Part shown: positions 6,965-15,566 of the stretch, piece after piece
Layout of the letters: every line of letters begins with the position of its first letter
Numbering within the stretch: the first letter of the stretch is position 1
Source of the DNA: an uncultured Tateyamaria sp.
GTDB taxonomy: Bacteria; Pseudomonadota; Alphaproteobacteria; Rhodobacterales; Rhodobacteraceae
Reading direction: 5' to 3'
DNA length: 64,000 nucleotides
Assembly: GCF_947503415.1 (NCBI RefSeq)
Contig: NZ_CANNDS010000001.1
Location: forward strand, 1,832,501-1,896,500
The notes under the pieces: model-generated
Database searches by the model: none
Seen by the model: only the letters and a program-made list of their open reading frames with translations
What the model was told of the DNA's origin: nothing
Made by a program: the position numbers and the translations under genes

Positions 6965-8593
6965 ATGAAGACCCAAAAGGCATTGGCCCTAAGCTCCGCC
7001 CTTGTGGCTGTTCTTGCGGCTATAACTGGCCCTGTTGCGGCGTCGTCGCACCGAGAAGCGCCTGCCATCACCGAGCATCCAAAAGTAGACGGAACGGACT
7101 TTTACATGTTCCGAAGCTATGAACCCGGCCGCGAAGGATATGTCACGCTGCTGGCGAACTATCAGCCGCTGCAAGTGAATTATGGCGGGCCTAGCTACTA
7201 CACGATGGACGCCGACGGGATCTATGAGATCCACATCGACAACGATGGCGATGCGATCGAGGACCTGACCTTTCAGTTCGATTTCGAGAACCAGTTGGCC
7301 AACAATGGTGCTGGCATCGGTCTGGACATTGGCGGTGTGAATGTTGCGATTCCACTAAAATACGCGGGTCCTATCCTGCCCAATGATCAGTCGCTGTTGA
7401 ACGAGTCGGAGAGCTATCAATTGACGCTGATTGAAGGGGATCGCCGCAGTGGCACCCGCAGTGCCATCACTCAATCCGGGTCTGGGCAGGTCACCTTTAC
7501 CAAACCACTGGATCATGTCGGTCTGAAAACACTGCCTGACTATGACGGGTATGCCAACCAGTTCATTTATGATTTCGACATGGCGGGTTGCGACATGCCT
7601 GGTCGGGTCTTTGTCGGCCAGCGCGCTGATGCCTTCGCATTGAACCTGGGCGAAGTGTTCGACCTCATCAACTTTGTTCCGATCGAAGGCGACAGTGCGC
7701 CGGGAGCGGGCGATGGTGCCGGGTTTGACGGCGGGATCACCCAGAGCCGGGTGAACGACGATGTGTTCGGCAAGGTAAACGTGTCCACGCTGGCGCTTGA
7801 GCTGCCGATTTCGTGCGTCACCGAAGGCGACGACCCTGTCATCGGGGCATGGACATCGTCCAGCTTGGCACAAGGCGAGTTGGAAAATCCGTCACCCAGC
7901 TACGAGGATACGTCCCGTGTGGGTGGCGCACTGGTGCAGCAATCGCGCCTGTCGACGCCGCTGGTCAACGAGATCGTCATTGGCATCACCGACAAGGATC
8001 GTTTCAATGGGTCTGAGCCCATCGATGATGCGAGTTTTGCCACTTATGTGACCAACCCGACATTCCCGCGTCTGGTCGAGTTGCTGTTCGGTCCCGACCT
8101 TGGTCTGGTTGACAATGTTGCGCCCAAGAACCTGCCGCGCACTGATCTGGTTGCAGCGTTCCTGACCGGGTTGCCGGGGCTGAACCAGCCGCAGAACGTC
8201 ACTGCGGCCGAAATGATGCGTCTGAACACGGCCGTCCCGCCCACGCTCCGCGATGCGCAGAATTCCTTTGGTGTGGTGGCAGAGGATCTGGCTGGATTCC
8301 CCAATGGCCGTCGCCCTGGCGATGACATCATCGACGTGATCTTGCGTGTGGCTTTAGGCGCGCTGTGCCACCCGGTCCCTCTGGGTGCCGAACTGGGCGT
8401 CGATGGCGCAGAAGAGGATACAACCAGCGACCTCGTTAACCTTGGTTTCTGTACGCCTGATCAAGCCCCGGTTGGGAACGTTGCCCTGACCGACGGCGCG
8501 CCGATTTCGGCCACAGAGCTGCAGAATGCATTTCCATATCTCAACAAACCGATCCCAGGGTCTCCAAACGGTACCGTGTCGGTAGTGAACTGA
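6965..8593 (+). CDS. Secreted DUF4331 protein
   Basis: The 542-residue product starts at the ATG at 6965 behind GAGAGGA. It has a clear Sec signal peptide (MKTQKALALSS to VAAS). The mature protein opens with SSHREAPAIT and KVDGTDFYMFRSYEP, the characteristic start of DUF4331. The body is rich in aspartate, asparagine and glycine (for example IHIDNDGDAIEDLTF), as in calcium-binding extracellular proteins. Two cysteine pairs may form disulfides. Its function is unknown. It is followed by a small lipoprotein gene in the same transcript and preceded by an ECF-type promoter shared with the prepilin peptidase. That makes it my leading candidate for cargo of the type II secretion system. Confidence 0.9.
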   Translation: MKTQKALALSSALVAVLAAITGPVAASSHREAPAITEHPKVDGTDFYMFRSYEPGREGYVTLLANYQPLQVNYGGPSYYTMDADGIYEIHIDNDGDAIEDLTFQFDFENQLANNGAGIGLDIGGVNVAIPLKYAGPILPNDQSLLNESESYQLTLIEGDRRSGTRSAITQSGSGQVTFTKPLDHVGLKTLPDYDGYANQFIYDFDMAGCDMPGRVFVGQRADAFALNLGEVFDLINFVPIEGDSAPGAGDGAGFDGGITQSRVNDDVFGKVNVSTLALELPISCVTEGDDPVIGAWTSSSLAQGELENPSPSYEDTSRVGGALVQQSRLSTPLVNEIVIGITDKDRFNGSEPIDDASFATYVTNPTFPRLVELLFGPDLGLVDNVAPKNLPRTDLVAAFLTGLPGLNQPQNVTAAEMMRLNTAVPPTLRDAQNSFGVVAEDLAGFPNGRRPGDDIIDVILRVALGALCHPVPLGAELGVDGAEEDTTSDLVNLGFCTPDQAPVGNVALTDGAPISATELQNAFPYLNKPIPGSPNGTVSVVN

Positions 8594-8618
8594 TGCATAG
8601 GCAAGAAAGGAGCACGAC

Positions 8619-8831
8619 ATGACACTTACACATTTACGATTGGCGTTGACTGGCGCAGGACTGGCCTTGATCGCGGCCTGCGGCGGTGGGGGCGGCGGCG
8701 GTGCTGACGCCATCGGCGCATTGGGCTCAACGTTCCAGCAGGCTTTTGCGCAACGTCCGAACGATACCCCCATTGACGTGTCGAACGCCGATCTGGTGTT
8801 GCAATTGACGCAGGATCCGTTCGAACTCTGA
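8619..8831 (+). CDS. Small glycine-rich lipoprotein
   Basis: The 70-residue product has AAGGAG just upstream of its ATG. The signal peptide ends in the lipobox LIAAC (Cys21), followed by seven glycines as a tether. The mature part is only about 50 residues and ends in DPFEL. It lies 25 bases after the DUF4331 gene and before a strong terminator, so the two form one transcript. It may anchor or chaperone the DUF4331 protein at the membrane; this is inference from context. Confidence 0.82.
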   Translation: MTLTHLRLALTGAGLALIAACGGGGGGGADAIGALGSTFQQAFAQRPNDTPIDVSNADLVLQLTQDPFEL

Positions 8832-8854
8832 TCCTCCAGAGCAAGGAAAACAGC

Positions 8855-8883
8855 CGCCGCCGGGTCCGCCCGGCGGCGTTTTT
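8855..8883 (+). terminator. Rho-independent terminator of the DUF4331 operon
   Basis: CGCCGCCGGG (8855-8864) pairs perfectly with CCCGGCGGCG (8869-8878) across the tetraloop TCCG, followed at once by TTTTT (8879-8883). It ends the DUF4331-lipoprotein transcript right at the 3' end of the convergent gspK. Confidence 0.93.
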
Positions 8884-9698
8884 CATGGCAGTGCGATGCG
8901 GTGTACTTTGCCCGTATCCATATCGCGGGCAAGCCTGCGTGTCAGTCTGGCCCGCGCTTCGCCCACAGATGCAACTGTGGTGACGTCAAAGGTATCAGAG
9001 GTGTATCCGGAGATAGGTGGTTGCACGACACCGAGGGCTGCAAGATCGCGTGCCTCCAACCAACCCTGTGCTGCGCGGCGTGCGATCAGACCCCGCGCAG
9101 CAGATGGGTTGCGCAGCAACGCTGCCATCAAGGGGGCTGTCACCGTGTTCAGGTTGAGTGTGCCGCGCGTTTCTGTGGCGGTGACATGGGGGTTTAGACG
9201 GTCGACGTCACTTTGGGCGATGCCGTATTCAAGCAGTGCCTCAGGGCCGGTCAATGGCCCGTTTTGCAGAACAATCTGCGTGATTTGGCCAGCCAAAATC
9301 CTCGGCAGATCAAGAGTGACAAGCAGAGCTTCAAACACCCGTATTTCGGCAAGCGCAGCCGGACCCAGTGCGTTCAAATCGAATTTGCCGCGTGCGTCTT
9401 CGATCGACACTTCGAATTGTCCAAAGTCCAGCGCGATTTGATCCTGCGCTGCTTGCGCCCAAGGTTCTCCAAGATGATCGATATCAGGGCTATCCTGAAA
9501 GTCGCGCCGCAATGCGACGGCAACCGAGGTAATGCCACCCTTCGCCAAGGCGTGCGCTTGGGCCGCGCTGTTTGTGTGATCAAGGCGTTGCACCGCTGCA
9601 TCCTGATCGCGCAACATGATCTGCACAAGCCCGGTGCCAACAGCGAGAACCGCGAGCACATTCAAGAGGCTAACGCCGGATTGGCGGTTCCGTGTCAT
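8883..9698 (-). CDS. gspK: Type II secretion minor pseudopilin GspK
   Basis: The 271-residue product has a prepilin leader ending in QSG, then VSLLNVLAVLAV. The residue at +5 is Asn instead of Glu, which is normal for GspK, the tip subunit. The large periplasmic domain includes IEDARGKFDLNAL and GTLNLNTVTAPLMAALL, the helix-hairpin-helix-like segments of the family. It is the last gene of the minus-strand gsp operon and overlaps gspJ by 4 bases. It should cap the I-J-K tip complex that starts pseudopilus assembly. Confidence 0.93.
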   Translation of the reverse strand: MTRNRQSGVSLLNVLAVLAVGTGLVQIMLRDQDAAVQRLDHTNSAAQAHALAKGGITSVAVALRRDFQDSPDIDHLGEPWAQAAQDQIALDFGQFEVSIEDARGKFDLNALGPAALAEIRVFEALLVTLDLPRILAGQITQIVLQNGPLTGPEALLEYGIAQSDVDRLNPHVTATETRGTLNLNTVTAPLMAALLRNPSAARGLIARRAAQGWLEARDLAALGVVQPPISGYTSDTFDVTTVASVGEARARLTRRLARDMDTGKVHRIALP

Positions 9699-10135
9699 TC
9701 GCTGTGCGTGGGTGGAAGAGAAACCAGCCGCCAGACGCCCGTTTCCGGCAATCGGAGAGCCAGGATGCCTGACGCATGACGCGACAGGCGCGCGGGGTGG
9801 TCCAAAAGGCTCTGTTTGATCACGCCCCCTTTGGCGATGTTGACACTGCGGAAAACGCCTTGGTCAGTGGCCTCCCAGATGATAGTCTGCCCCGAGATGC
9901 GCAGTTCGAGCGCTTCCCCCAAACGCGCAAGAGTTGCGATTTCCATGTCCAAGTTCAGCAAACGAAATGCGCGATCTTGCAAGGTCAAATGGTCAAGCCG
10001 GCCAGCCACTCCTGCCTCTGTCCGCGTCACGCTTTCCAGCAAGGCAAACCCCGCCAGACCGATCATCGCCGAGATCGTGAGTGACACCAGCATCTCGATG
10101 AGCGTGACACCCGCTGTTCGCGCCCTTACAATCAT
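9695..10135 (-). CDS. gspJ: Type II secretion minor pseudopilin GspJ
   Basis: The 146-residue product has the prepilin signature AG-VTLIEMLVSLTI with Glu at +5, then a small globular domain. It is short for GspJ (usually about 200). It overlaps the lipoprotein gene upstream and gspK downstream by 4 bases each, so translation of all three is coupled. It is a tip component of the pseudopilus with GspI and GspK, and a substrate of the prepilin peptidase encoded at 6271-6738. Confidence 0.88.
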   Translation of the reverse strand: MIVRARTAGVTLIEMLVSLTISAMIGLAGFALLESVTRTEAGVAGRLDHLTLQDRAFRLLNLDMEIATLARLGEALELRISGQTIIWEATDQGVFRSVNIAKGGVIKQSLLDHPARLSRHASGILALRLPETGVWRLVSLPPTHSE

Positions 10136-11193
10136 AGGACAGGGCGTACGGCACCGCCATCAATCCTCAGTACTTCCATGGTGCGTTGGCACGTTTTGTT
10201 CCGATCAAATCGTGTATCGCCCAACAGGCCTTCGTAGCTCTTACGTTGGCGCAGGTCTCCGCCGTTACTCGCCGTTTGTGCCAAGCCGACGGCGTCTAGG
10301 GCGAGGGCTGCAATCACGCCCATCTCTTCCTCGAGTTGCGCCCTGAAAAAGGAGGACAATCGGTCGAAGCGAACGGGGTCCGGGCCGGTGAAGCAGGCCT
10401 TGTCGAGCCGATCCAACTGAGGCTGAGCCAAGGCGGACCATTGCAGTGAGCCGATCGTCGTCACACCCGTTTGCACTGCGGCTTCCGCTTGGTGAAGCGC
10501 GTTTGTGTTTGTCGCTGGAACATAGACGATGTCGGGCATGGTGCCTCCACCCGATTGCCGAAGCGCATCACCCATATCTTCGGGCCGCGTTGTGGCGGGA
10601 ACGGCGGGCAGCGCTGTGATACGTGCCGTGCGCGCCCGTGACTGCAGTGCTTTTGTTGCTTGTTGTCCAAGCACGCCGCCGGTTTCGAGGATCGCCAGCC
10701 TTTGCGCGCCAGTGCTTTGGGCAAACCCGAATACAGTGTCCACCGATTGCGCGGGCGTAACTCCAAACACCCAAGCCCCTGTCGCGGCAAGGGTCGTATC
10801 ATTGGACAATGACAGAACTGGCACGCTGCCCGCCGCCTCGACCACGGCGGGTGTCTGATCGCGAAACAGGGGGCCGACAATGATGTTTGCCCCTTCCGCC
10901 ACCGCAACGCGCGCGGCCTGTGCTGCGGCCTGCGGTGTTTCGCCTGCGTCCAGCACCTTGGTCTGGCCCGGCGCGCCGCCGAAGTCTTCGACCAACCAAA
11001 CCGCCTTGGCCATTTGCTGGCCCAGTGTTGCGCGCGCGCCGGACAGCGGAAGCAGCAGGGCAACCTGCGCATCTGCCCGCGCGGGACGCCCGCGCCGCTC
11101 GGCCTTGGACACGTCGGTGCAGGCTGCGGCTATTGGGGTTGCTGCCAACATGGCCAAGCATCTGCGGCGGCTAAGGGATTGTCCGTTTGACAT
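10132..11193 (-). CDS. LppC/LpoA-like periplasmic-binding-fold lipoprotein inside the gsp operon
   Basis: The 353-residue product has a twin-arginine-like SRRRCLAML followed by a lipobox IAAAC (Cys25). The mature part is a type-1 periplasmic binding fold: VALLLPLSGARATLGQQM, NIIVGPLFRDQTPAVVEAA and VPVLSLSN are typical of the LppC/penicillin-binding-protein activator group and branched-chain amino-acid receptors. It lies between gspF (36-base gap) and gspJ (4-base overlap), clearly in the operon. It is not a standard Gsp component. It may open peptidoglycan for the secretion system or replace a pilotin; both are inference. Confidence 0.85.
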   Translation of the reverse strand: MSNGQSLSRRRCLAMLAATPIAAACTDVSKAERRGRPARADAQVALLLPLSGARATLGQQMAKAVWLVEDFGGAPGQTKVLDAGETPQAAAQAARVAVAEGANIIVGPLFRDQTPAVVEAAGSVPVLSLSNDTTLAATGAWVFGVTPAQSVDTVFGFAQSTGAQRLAILETGGVLGQQATKALQSRARTARITALPAVPATTRPEDMGDALRQSGGGTMPDIVYVPATNTNALHQAEAAVQTGVTTIGSLQWSALAQPQLDRLDKACFTGPDPVRFDRLSSFFRAQLEEEMGVIAALALDAVGLAQTASNGGDLRQRKSYEGLLGDTRFDRNKTCQRTMEVLRIDGGAVRPVL

Positions 11194-11229
11194 GGCGCGG
11201 TACTCCTGATGTGGGTGTGTGGCTGCGCA

Positions 11230-12435
11230 TCATCCGACCAGCGAGTTCAGGTTGACGATCGGCAGAAGGATGGCGAGCACCAACAGCATCACGACGCCGC
11301 CCATGCCCAGCAGGACAAGCGGCTCGACCAGACCGACTAGCGTTTTCACTCGCGCCTGCAGATTTTGCGATTGATCCTGCGCAAAACGGCCCAGCATGGT
11401 GGGCAGGCTGCCGCCCGCTTCACCGCTTGCAATCATGGTGATCATCATCGGGGGAAAGCCGTTTTGACGAGCAAGCGCCCGCGACATCGGGACCCCATCG
11501 CGCACGTCGCGCGCGACCTCGGCCAGAGTGTCCCGGGCGGTCTGGTTGCTGACTGTCGCAGTGGCTGATGAAAGGGCATCAGCCAGCGGCACGCCACTTT
11601 GCGTCAATGTCGCGAGTGTACCTGAAAACTGTACAATAGTCATTTGGCGCGCCAAACCGCTGCGCCATAGCGCAGTGTGCCAAGCGTGCTGCACTACCGG
11701 GAGCCTCAATCCTGCCGTTACCCCAATCAGCAGAGCAAGTGCGATCCCGATCACGATGACCGCATTGTCTGTCAGAAAGTCGCTGAGCCCGATCATCAGT
11801 TTCGTGAGTGGTGGTAGATCGGCGCCGCGCGTCGCAAAGACACGGACGATATCAGGCAGCAAAAATACCAACAGGCCGACAACAACGGCAATCGACACGA
11901 CGATCAGGATGGCGGGATAGATCAGCGCCAGCGCGACCGTCTGACGGTTGCGCAGCCGTCCTTCTGCATGGTCGGCGAGGTGCGCCAAAACCGCGCCCTG
12001 TTGCCCGGCCCGCTCACCCGCCTGTACCGAGGTGAGGTAGAACCGGTCAAATCCGGCTCTTGCGTCCCGCAGAGCCGTGCTGAGGTTGGCGCCGTCAAGG
12101 ATCGCCTGTCGCAGAGCCCGACATGTCGCACCAAGCCTTGGGTTGGCTTGCCGGGCCAACGTGGCGAGGGCCGCCTCGACCTGCACGCCGCTGCTCAACA
12201 AGGTTGCCATCTGGCGCGTAAAAACCGCCAGATCGGTGGGCGAGAGGGGGCGGGAACCATGCCGGGTGAAAGCGCTGCCAATCTCAAATCGCCACCCGCC
12301 CGTCTGTGCCACGGACAGGGGCAACAGGCCCTTGACGCGTAGCGCGGCGCGGGCGGCTTCGATCCCTATGGCCTCGATCCGTCCGGCGCGGGCCTTGCCG
12401 TTGGAGTCCACCGCGCTGTAGCGAAATCGGATCAT
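11230..12435 (-). CDS. gspF: Type II secretion inner-membrane platform protein GspF
   Basis: The 401-residue polytopic protein has the two repeated T2SSF domains: FTRQMATLLSSGVQVEAALATLA in the first and FSGTLATLTQSGVPLADALSSA in the second. Three membrane segments (AILIVVSIAVVVGLLVFLL, AVIVIGIALALLIGV and a C-terminal VVMLLVLAILLPI) complete the usual layout. It couples the GspE ATPase to pseudopilus assembly. It overlaps gspE by 4 bases. Confidence 0.96.
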   Translation of the reverse strand: MIRFRYSAVDSNGKARAGRIEAIGIEAARAALRVKGLLPLSVAQTGGWRFEIGSAFTRHGSRPLSPTDLAVFTRQMATLLSSGVQVEAALATLARQANPRLGATCRALRQAILDGANLSTALRDARAGFDRFYLTSVQAGERAGQQGAVLAHLADHAEGRLRNRQTVALALIYPAILIVVSIAVVVGLLVFLLPDIVRVFATRGADLPPLTKLMIGLSDFLTDNAVIVIGIALALLIGVTAGLRLPVVQHAWHTALWRSGLARQMTIVQFSGTLATLTQSGVPLADALSSATATVSNQTARDTLAEVARDVRDGVPMSRALARQNGFPPMMITMIASGEAGGSLPTMLGRFAQDQSQNLQARVKTLVGLVEPLVLLGMGGVVMLLVLAILLPIVNLNSLVG

Positions 12436-13907
12436 ATGCCGGCGTCCTGCGCCATTTCAAAAACCACACGCGCGACCTCTCGCGGGGTGGTGAGGCCCTC
12501 TCGGATCTTGTCCACGCCGTCGGACAGCAGCCCCGGAAATGCGCGGTTAAGAAGCTGTGCAAGCTCCGCCTCGGATGCGCCGTCGGTGATGGCGCGCTCA
12601 AGCTCCGGAATGACCTCGACAAGGTCGTAAAGGGCGAGGCGTCCGTGAAAGCCGGTGTGATTGCATGTATCGCAGCCCAAGCCTGCCAGCGTCGTTTCAC
12701 CTGCGGTCAGCGCATGGGACAAAAGCGCTGCTTCACTTTCGGTGATCGTGTGGGCCGCCGCGCAGCGCGCGCAGGTTTGACGCACCAGACGCTGTGCAAT
12801 CAGACCGCGCAGCATGGGGGCAAGCAGGAACCGTTCGACCCCAAGATCAATCAAGCGCGCGATGGATCCGATGGCAGAATTGGTGTGTAGCGTCGACATC
12901 ACAAGGTGCCCTGTCATCGCACTTTCCACGGCGACCCGGGCGGTTTCGCCGTCGCGGATTTCGCCTACCATGATCACGTTCGGGTCTTGGCGCAGCAACG
13001 CGCGCAGGCCGCGTGCAAAGGTCAGGTCCGTCGCGGTGTTCACCTGCATCTGAGCAATGCCGGGCAGAGCGTATTCGATCGGATCTTCGATCGTCATGAT
13101 ATTGCGCTCTAGGTTGTTCAGGGCGTCGAGCCCGGCGTACAGCGTTGTCGTCTTGCCGGACCCTGTTGGCCCGGTCACGAGGATCAGCCCGTCGGGGCGA
13201 TTGAGCAGGCCTTCAAATGCTGCGCGCATATGGTCGCTCATGCCCAAACCCACCACGCCCGACCGCGTCTGCCCCCGGTCTAGCAGGCGCATGACCACAC
13301 GCTCGCCGTGCTGCGTGGGAATGGTCGAGATCCGGGCATCAAGATGAAACTCGGCAACTCGCAGGGATACGCGGCCATCCTGCGGCAGTCTTTTTTCGGC
13401 AATGTCGAGCCGCCCCATGACCTTGACGCGGCTGACCAATTGCGGGGCAAGTGCCCGGTTCGAAGTGAGCGCTTCGCGCAGAACGCCATCTACACGGAAG
13501 CGCACGACCAGTTGCGACTCTTCAACGTCGATATGCACGTCCGAAGCGCGCGCCCGGATGGCTTCAAGCAGGATAGCATTGATCAACCGGACGACGGGCG
13601 CATCTGCGCGCTGATCCAGCAGATCGTCAACAGCGGCAGCCGTGTCAGCCAACGAAGCAAGGTCCGTTGCACCTTGGTCCGAAGCTTGTTCGGCAGCGCC
13701 AGCGGCGGCGCTTGCACTGTCGCGATAAGTGTCTTCCATGATGTCGGCTAGAAAGGTCGTGGAAACTGCGCGAAAGTTGAGAGCTTGACCGGCCACACGC
13801 TGCGCCTCGGCCAGTGCCACAAACGGTGTATGCGATGTGAAATGACAGTGGTCGCCCGTAACAACCACCTCGTTGCTGCGTGCAAAGGCGTAAGGAAGTG
13901 TCGTCAT
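12432..13907 (-). CDS. gspE: Type II secretion ATPase GspE
   Basis: The start is set at the ATG at 13907, which overlaps the gspM stop in an ATGA arrangement; the frame is open further upstream only within gspM. The product is 491 residues. Motifs in order: SDVHIDVEESQLVVRFRVDG (N2 domain), Walker A GPTGSGKTTT, the Asp box TIEDPIEY, Walker B IMVGEIRDGETA, a His box with STLHTN, and a C-terminal zinc module with two CxxC pairs (CARC and CDTC). It powers pseudopilus extension from the cytoplasm through GspL and GspF. Confidence 0.96.
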   Translation of the reverse strand: MTTLPYAFARSNEVVVTGDHCHFTSHTPFVALAEAQRVAGQALNFRAVSTTFLADIMEDTYRDSASAAAGAAEQASDQGATDLASLADTAAAVDDLLDQRADAPVVRLINAILLEAIRARASDVHIDVEESQLVVRFRVDGVLREALTSNRALAPQLVSRVKVMGRLDIAEKRLPQDGRVSLRVAEFHLDARISTIPTQHGERVVMRLLDRGQTRSGVVGLGMSDHMRAAFEGLLNRPDGLILVTGPTGSGKTTTLYAGLDALNNLERNIMTIEDPIEYALPGIAQMQVNTATDLTFARGLRALLRQDPNVIMVGEIRDGETARVAVESAMTGHLVMSTLHTNSAIGSIARLIDLGVERFLLAPMLRGLIAQRLVRQTCARCAAAHTITESEAALLSHALTAGETTLAGLGCDTCNHTGFHGRLALYDLVEVIPELERAITDGASEAELAQLLNRAFPGLLSDGVDKIREGLTTPREVARVVFEMAQDAGI

Positions 13908-14350
13908 TGCGCGTCCTCCATCACTATGCGGGCGGACACGATCCCCGGTTCGGGCCGACGCCCGATTTCGGCTGAATAAACCTGTACATCCTCCGTCGTC
14001 GTCAAGGTTTCCAACCAACCGAGCAGAGCAGTAAACGGCACGGCATCCAGTGAAACAGAAAGTGCCGTGCCTTGTGGATCAAGGCGGCGAATGTCGATAG
14101 ACGCGGTACGCGCCGAAGCGGTTACCCGATCACGCAGCGGCTGGGTCGTCCGCGTTGCTGGCAAAGTGAGCGTATCCGGCAGTTGGTCCAGAACGGCCCA
14201 AAGGACGTCGATTTTCCGCAATTGTGCAAAGCTGTCACTGCGGGACGACAGTGACGGCGAGATGACAAGGCTCCACAATGCCACGGTGCCGATCACAGCT
14301 GCGGTTGCGGCGCAAAGCACACTTTCGCGGGCGGACATTTTGCGCATCAA
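13904..14350 (-). CDS. gspM: Type II secretion protein GspM
   Basis: The 148-residue bitopic protein has a short cytoplasmic N terminus, one transmembrane helix (AATAAVIGTVALWSLVI) and a periplasmic ferredoxin-like domain. A short coiled segment (SRSDSFAQLRKIDVLWAVLD) follows the membrane. The sequence is divergent; the assignment rests on topology, size and position between gspL and gspE, overlapping each by 4 bases. It stabilises GspL in the inner-membrane platform. Confidence 0.85.
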   Translation of the reverse strand: MMRKMSARESVLCAATAAVIGTVALWSLVISPSLSSRSDSFAQLRKIDVLWAVLDQLPDTLTLPATRTTQPLRDRVTASARTASIDIRRLDPQGTALSVSLDAVPFTALLGWLETLTTTEDVQVYSAEIGRRPEPGIVSARIVMEDAQ

Positions 14351-15492
14351 GTGGCCTCCGACAGGGCCAATTGCATTTCGGCGCCCGATGCGCCCGTGGA
14401 TGCCGCCCCGCTCGCGACCGTCATGCTGCCCGTGCGTAATGCGTATTCGGCGCGTTGGAGCGCTGCGAGATCAGGCGCGCTGATCAGTATTGTCAGTGTA
14501 CCAACGCTTGCATCGTACCGCAGGTCTCGAAAGGCGATGCTGTCCGTGCCGGACAACGCGTCGCCCGTGCGCGCAAGCAGCCGCAGCAACGGATCCGTCG
14601 ATGTAGCGGGGCGGGCGCGTTGCATCAGGTCTGTGGTTATCACCGGGGTGGGCAAGGTCAGGTCAAGCGATATCCCTCGGTCAGACGCATGTTCGATAAG
14701 GGCGACACGGCGATCCGCTGTCGCACGGTCCAGCGCACGGGCGTCGAGGACCAACAATGCGGCATGCGCCATGCCAGCGAAAGCGCCAACGCCAACGGCG
14801 AAATTCAGGTGCCTGCGCCACTGTTTCAGAGAGTGCGATCCGCCCGGACGCATATCCAGATCGAACGTTGATGCGTCTACTTTGGGAACGACAGCATGGT
14901 GCTGACCGATGTCTATGCCCGGAGGCGGCGTACCATGCCAAAGGTCGATATGTGGTCGGTCAAATGCGCGCCATAGGTCGGCGAAACACTCGATGTCGAC
15001 AACGCACCCTCCGCCATCAGCAGTTCTGATGTAAACGGCGTAAGGACTGCACCACAGGCTCCAGGCCTCAGGTGTCAGTGGCATGGGTACGGCACAGAGA
15101 TCTGGTAGGACAGCCCAGTCACCCCCAGTTTGCAGTTCCGGGTCGTTGCGATCAATCGCTGCGCACAGGCGCACCGACCCGCGCAGCAGGGGACCAACCG
15201 CCACATGTGTTTCGTCGAGGCCCGTCACCAGAAAGGGTTCGGCTGCGTATGCAGCAGCCGTGCGGCGCTTGCGATCCGTTTTCAGGGGCAAGTCAAGAGC
15301 GAGCAAAAGGACGGCGGCACCCGGGATCACCTGGGGGGAAGAGCGGTCCGAGGCCGCCGCCGCGCGCATCAAGCGCGCTTTAAGTTCAGGATCAACCGAC
15401 CGGACATCGTTGCCCGACGGGAGGGGAGACAACGCCGTTGAGTAAGCATCTGGGCGATCAATGTCAGCCATGCTAACTTGTTGATTTAGCAT
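14347..15492 (-). CDS. gspL: Type II secretion protein GspL
   Basis: The 381-residue product has an actin-like cytoplasmic domain (about 1-235), one membrane helix (LNFAVGVGAFAGMAHAALLVL) and a periplasmic ferredoxin-like domain. That domain has the GspL-type segment IAFRDLRYDASVGTLTILISAPDLAALQRAEYAL. The first ATG at 15492 has AAAGG nine bases upstream and is preferred over the ATG at 15471. It recruits GspE and links it to GspM and GspC. It is the first gene of the minus-strand operon, driven by the ECF-type element at 15539-15566. Confidence 0.88.
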   Translation of the reverse strand: MLNQQVSMADIDRPDAYSTALSPLPSGNDVRSVDPELKARLMRAAAASDRSSPQVIPGAAVLLLALDLPLKTDRKRRTAAAYAAEPFLVTGLDETHVAVGPLLRGSVRLCAAIDRNDPELQTGGDWAVLPDLCAVPMPLTPEAWSLWCSPYAVYIRTADGGGCVVDIECFADLWRAFDRPHIDLWHGTPPPGIDIGQHHAVVPKVDASTFDLDMRPGGSHSLKQWRRHLNFAVGVGAFAGMAHAALLVLDARALDRATADRRVALIEHASDRGISLDLTLPTPVITTDLMQRARPATSTDPLLRLLARTGDALSGTDSIAFRDLRYDASVGTLTILISAPDLAALQRAEYALRTGSMTVASGAASTGASGAEMQLALSEAT

Positions 15493-15538
15493 AATTAATT
15501 ACCTTTACGGCGAGAATTTTCGCGCCTATGTAATCGAC

Positions 15539-15566
15539 AATACGAGCCGCAAGAGGAAATAGTTTC
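15539..15566 (-). promoter_or_regulatory. ECF-type promoter of the gspLMEF-lipoprotein-JK operon
   Basis: On the minus strand: GAAAC (15566-15562), 17 bases, CGTATT (15544-15539), about 47 bases before the gspL ATG. Core and spacing equal the four other strong elements. The -35 directly abuts the gspG start codon, so expression from the two sides may interfere. No clear copy faces gspG; a weak GAGAAT-N17-CGACAA-like match near 15512-15540 is all I see. Confidence 0.65.
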
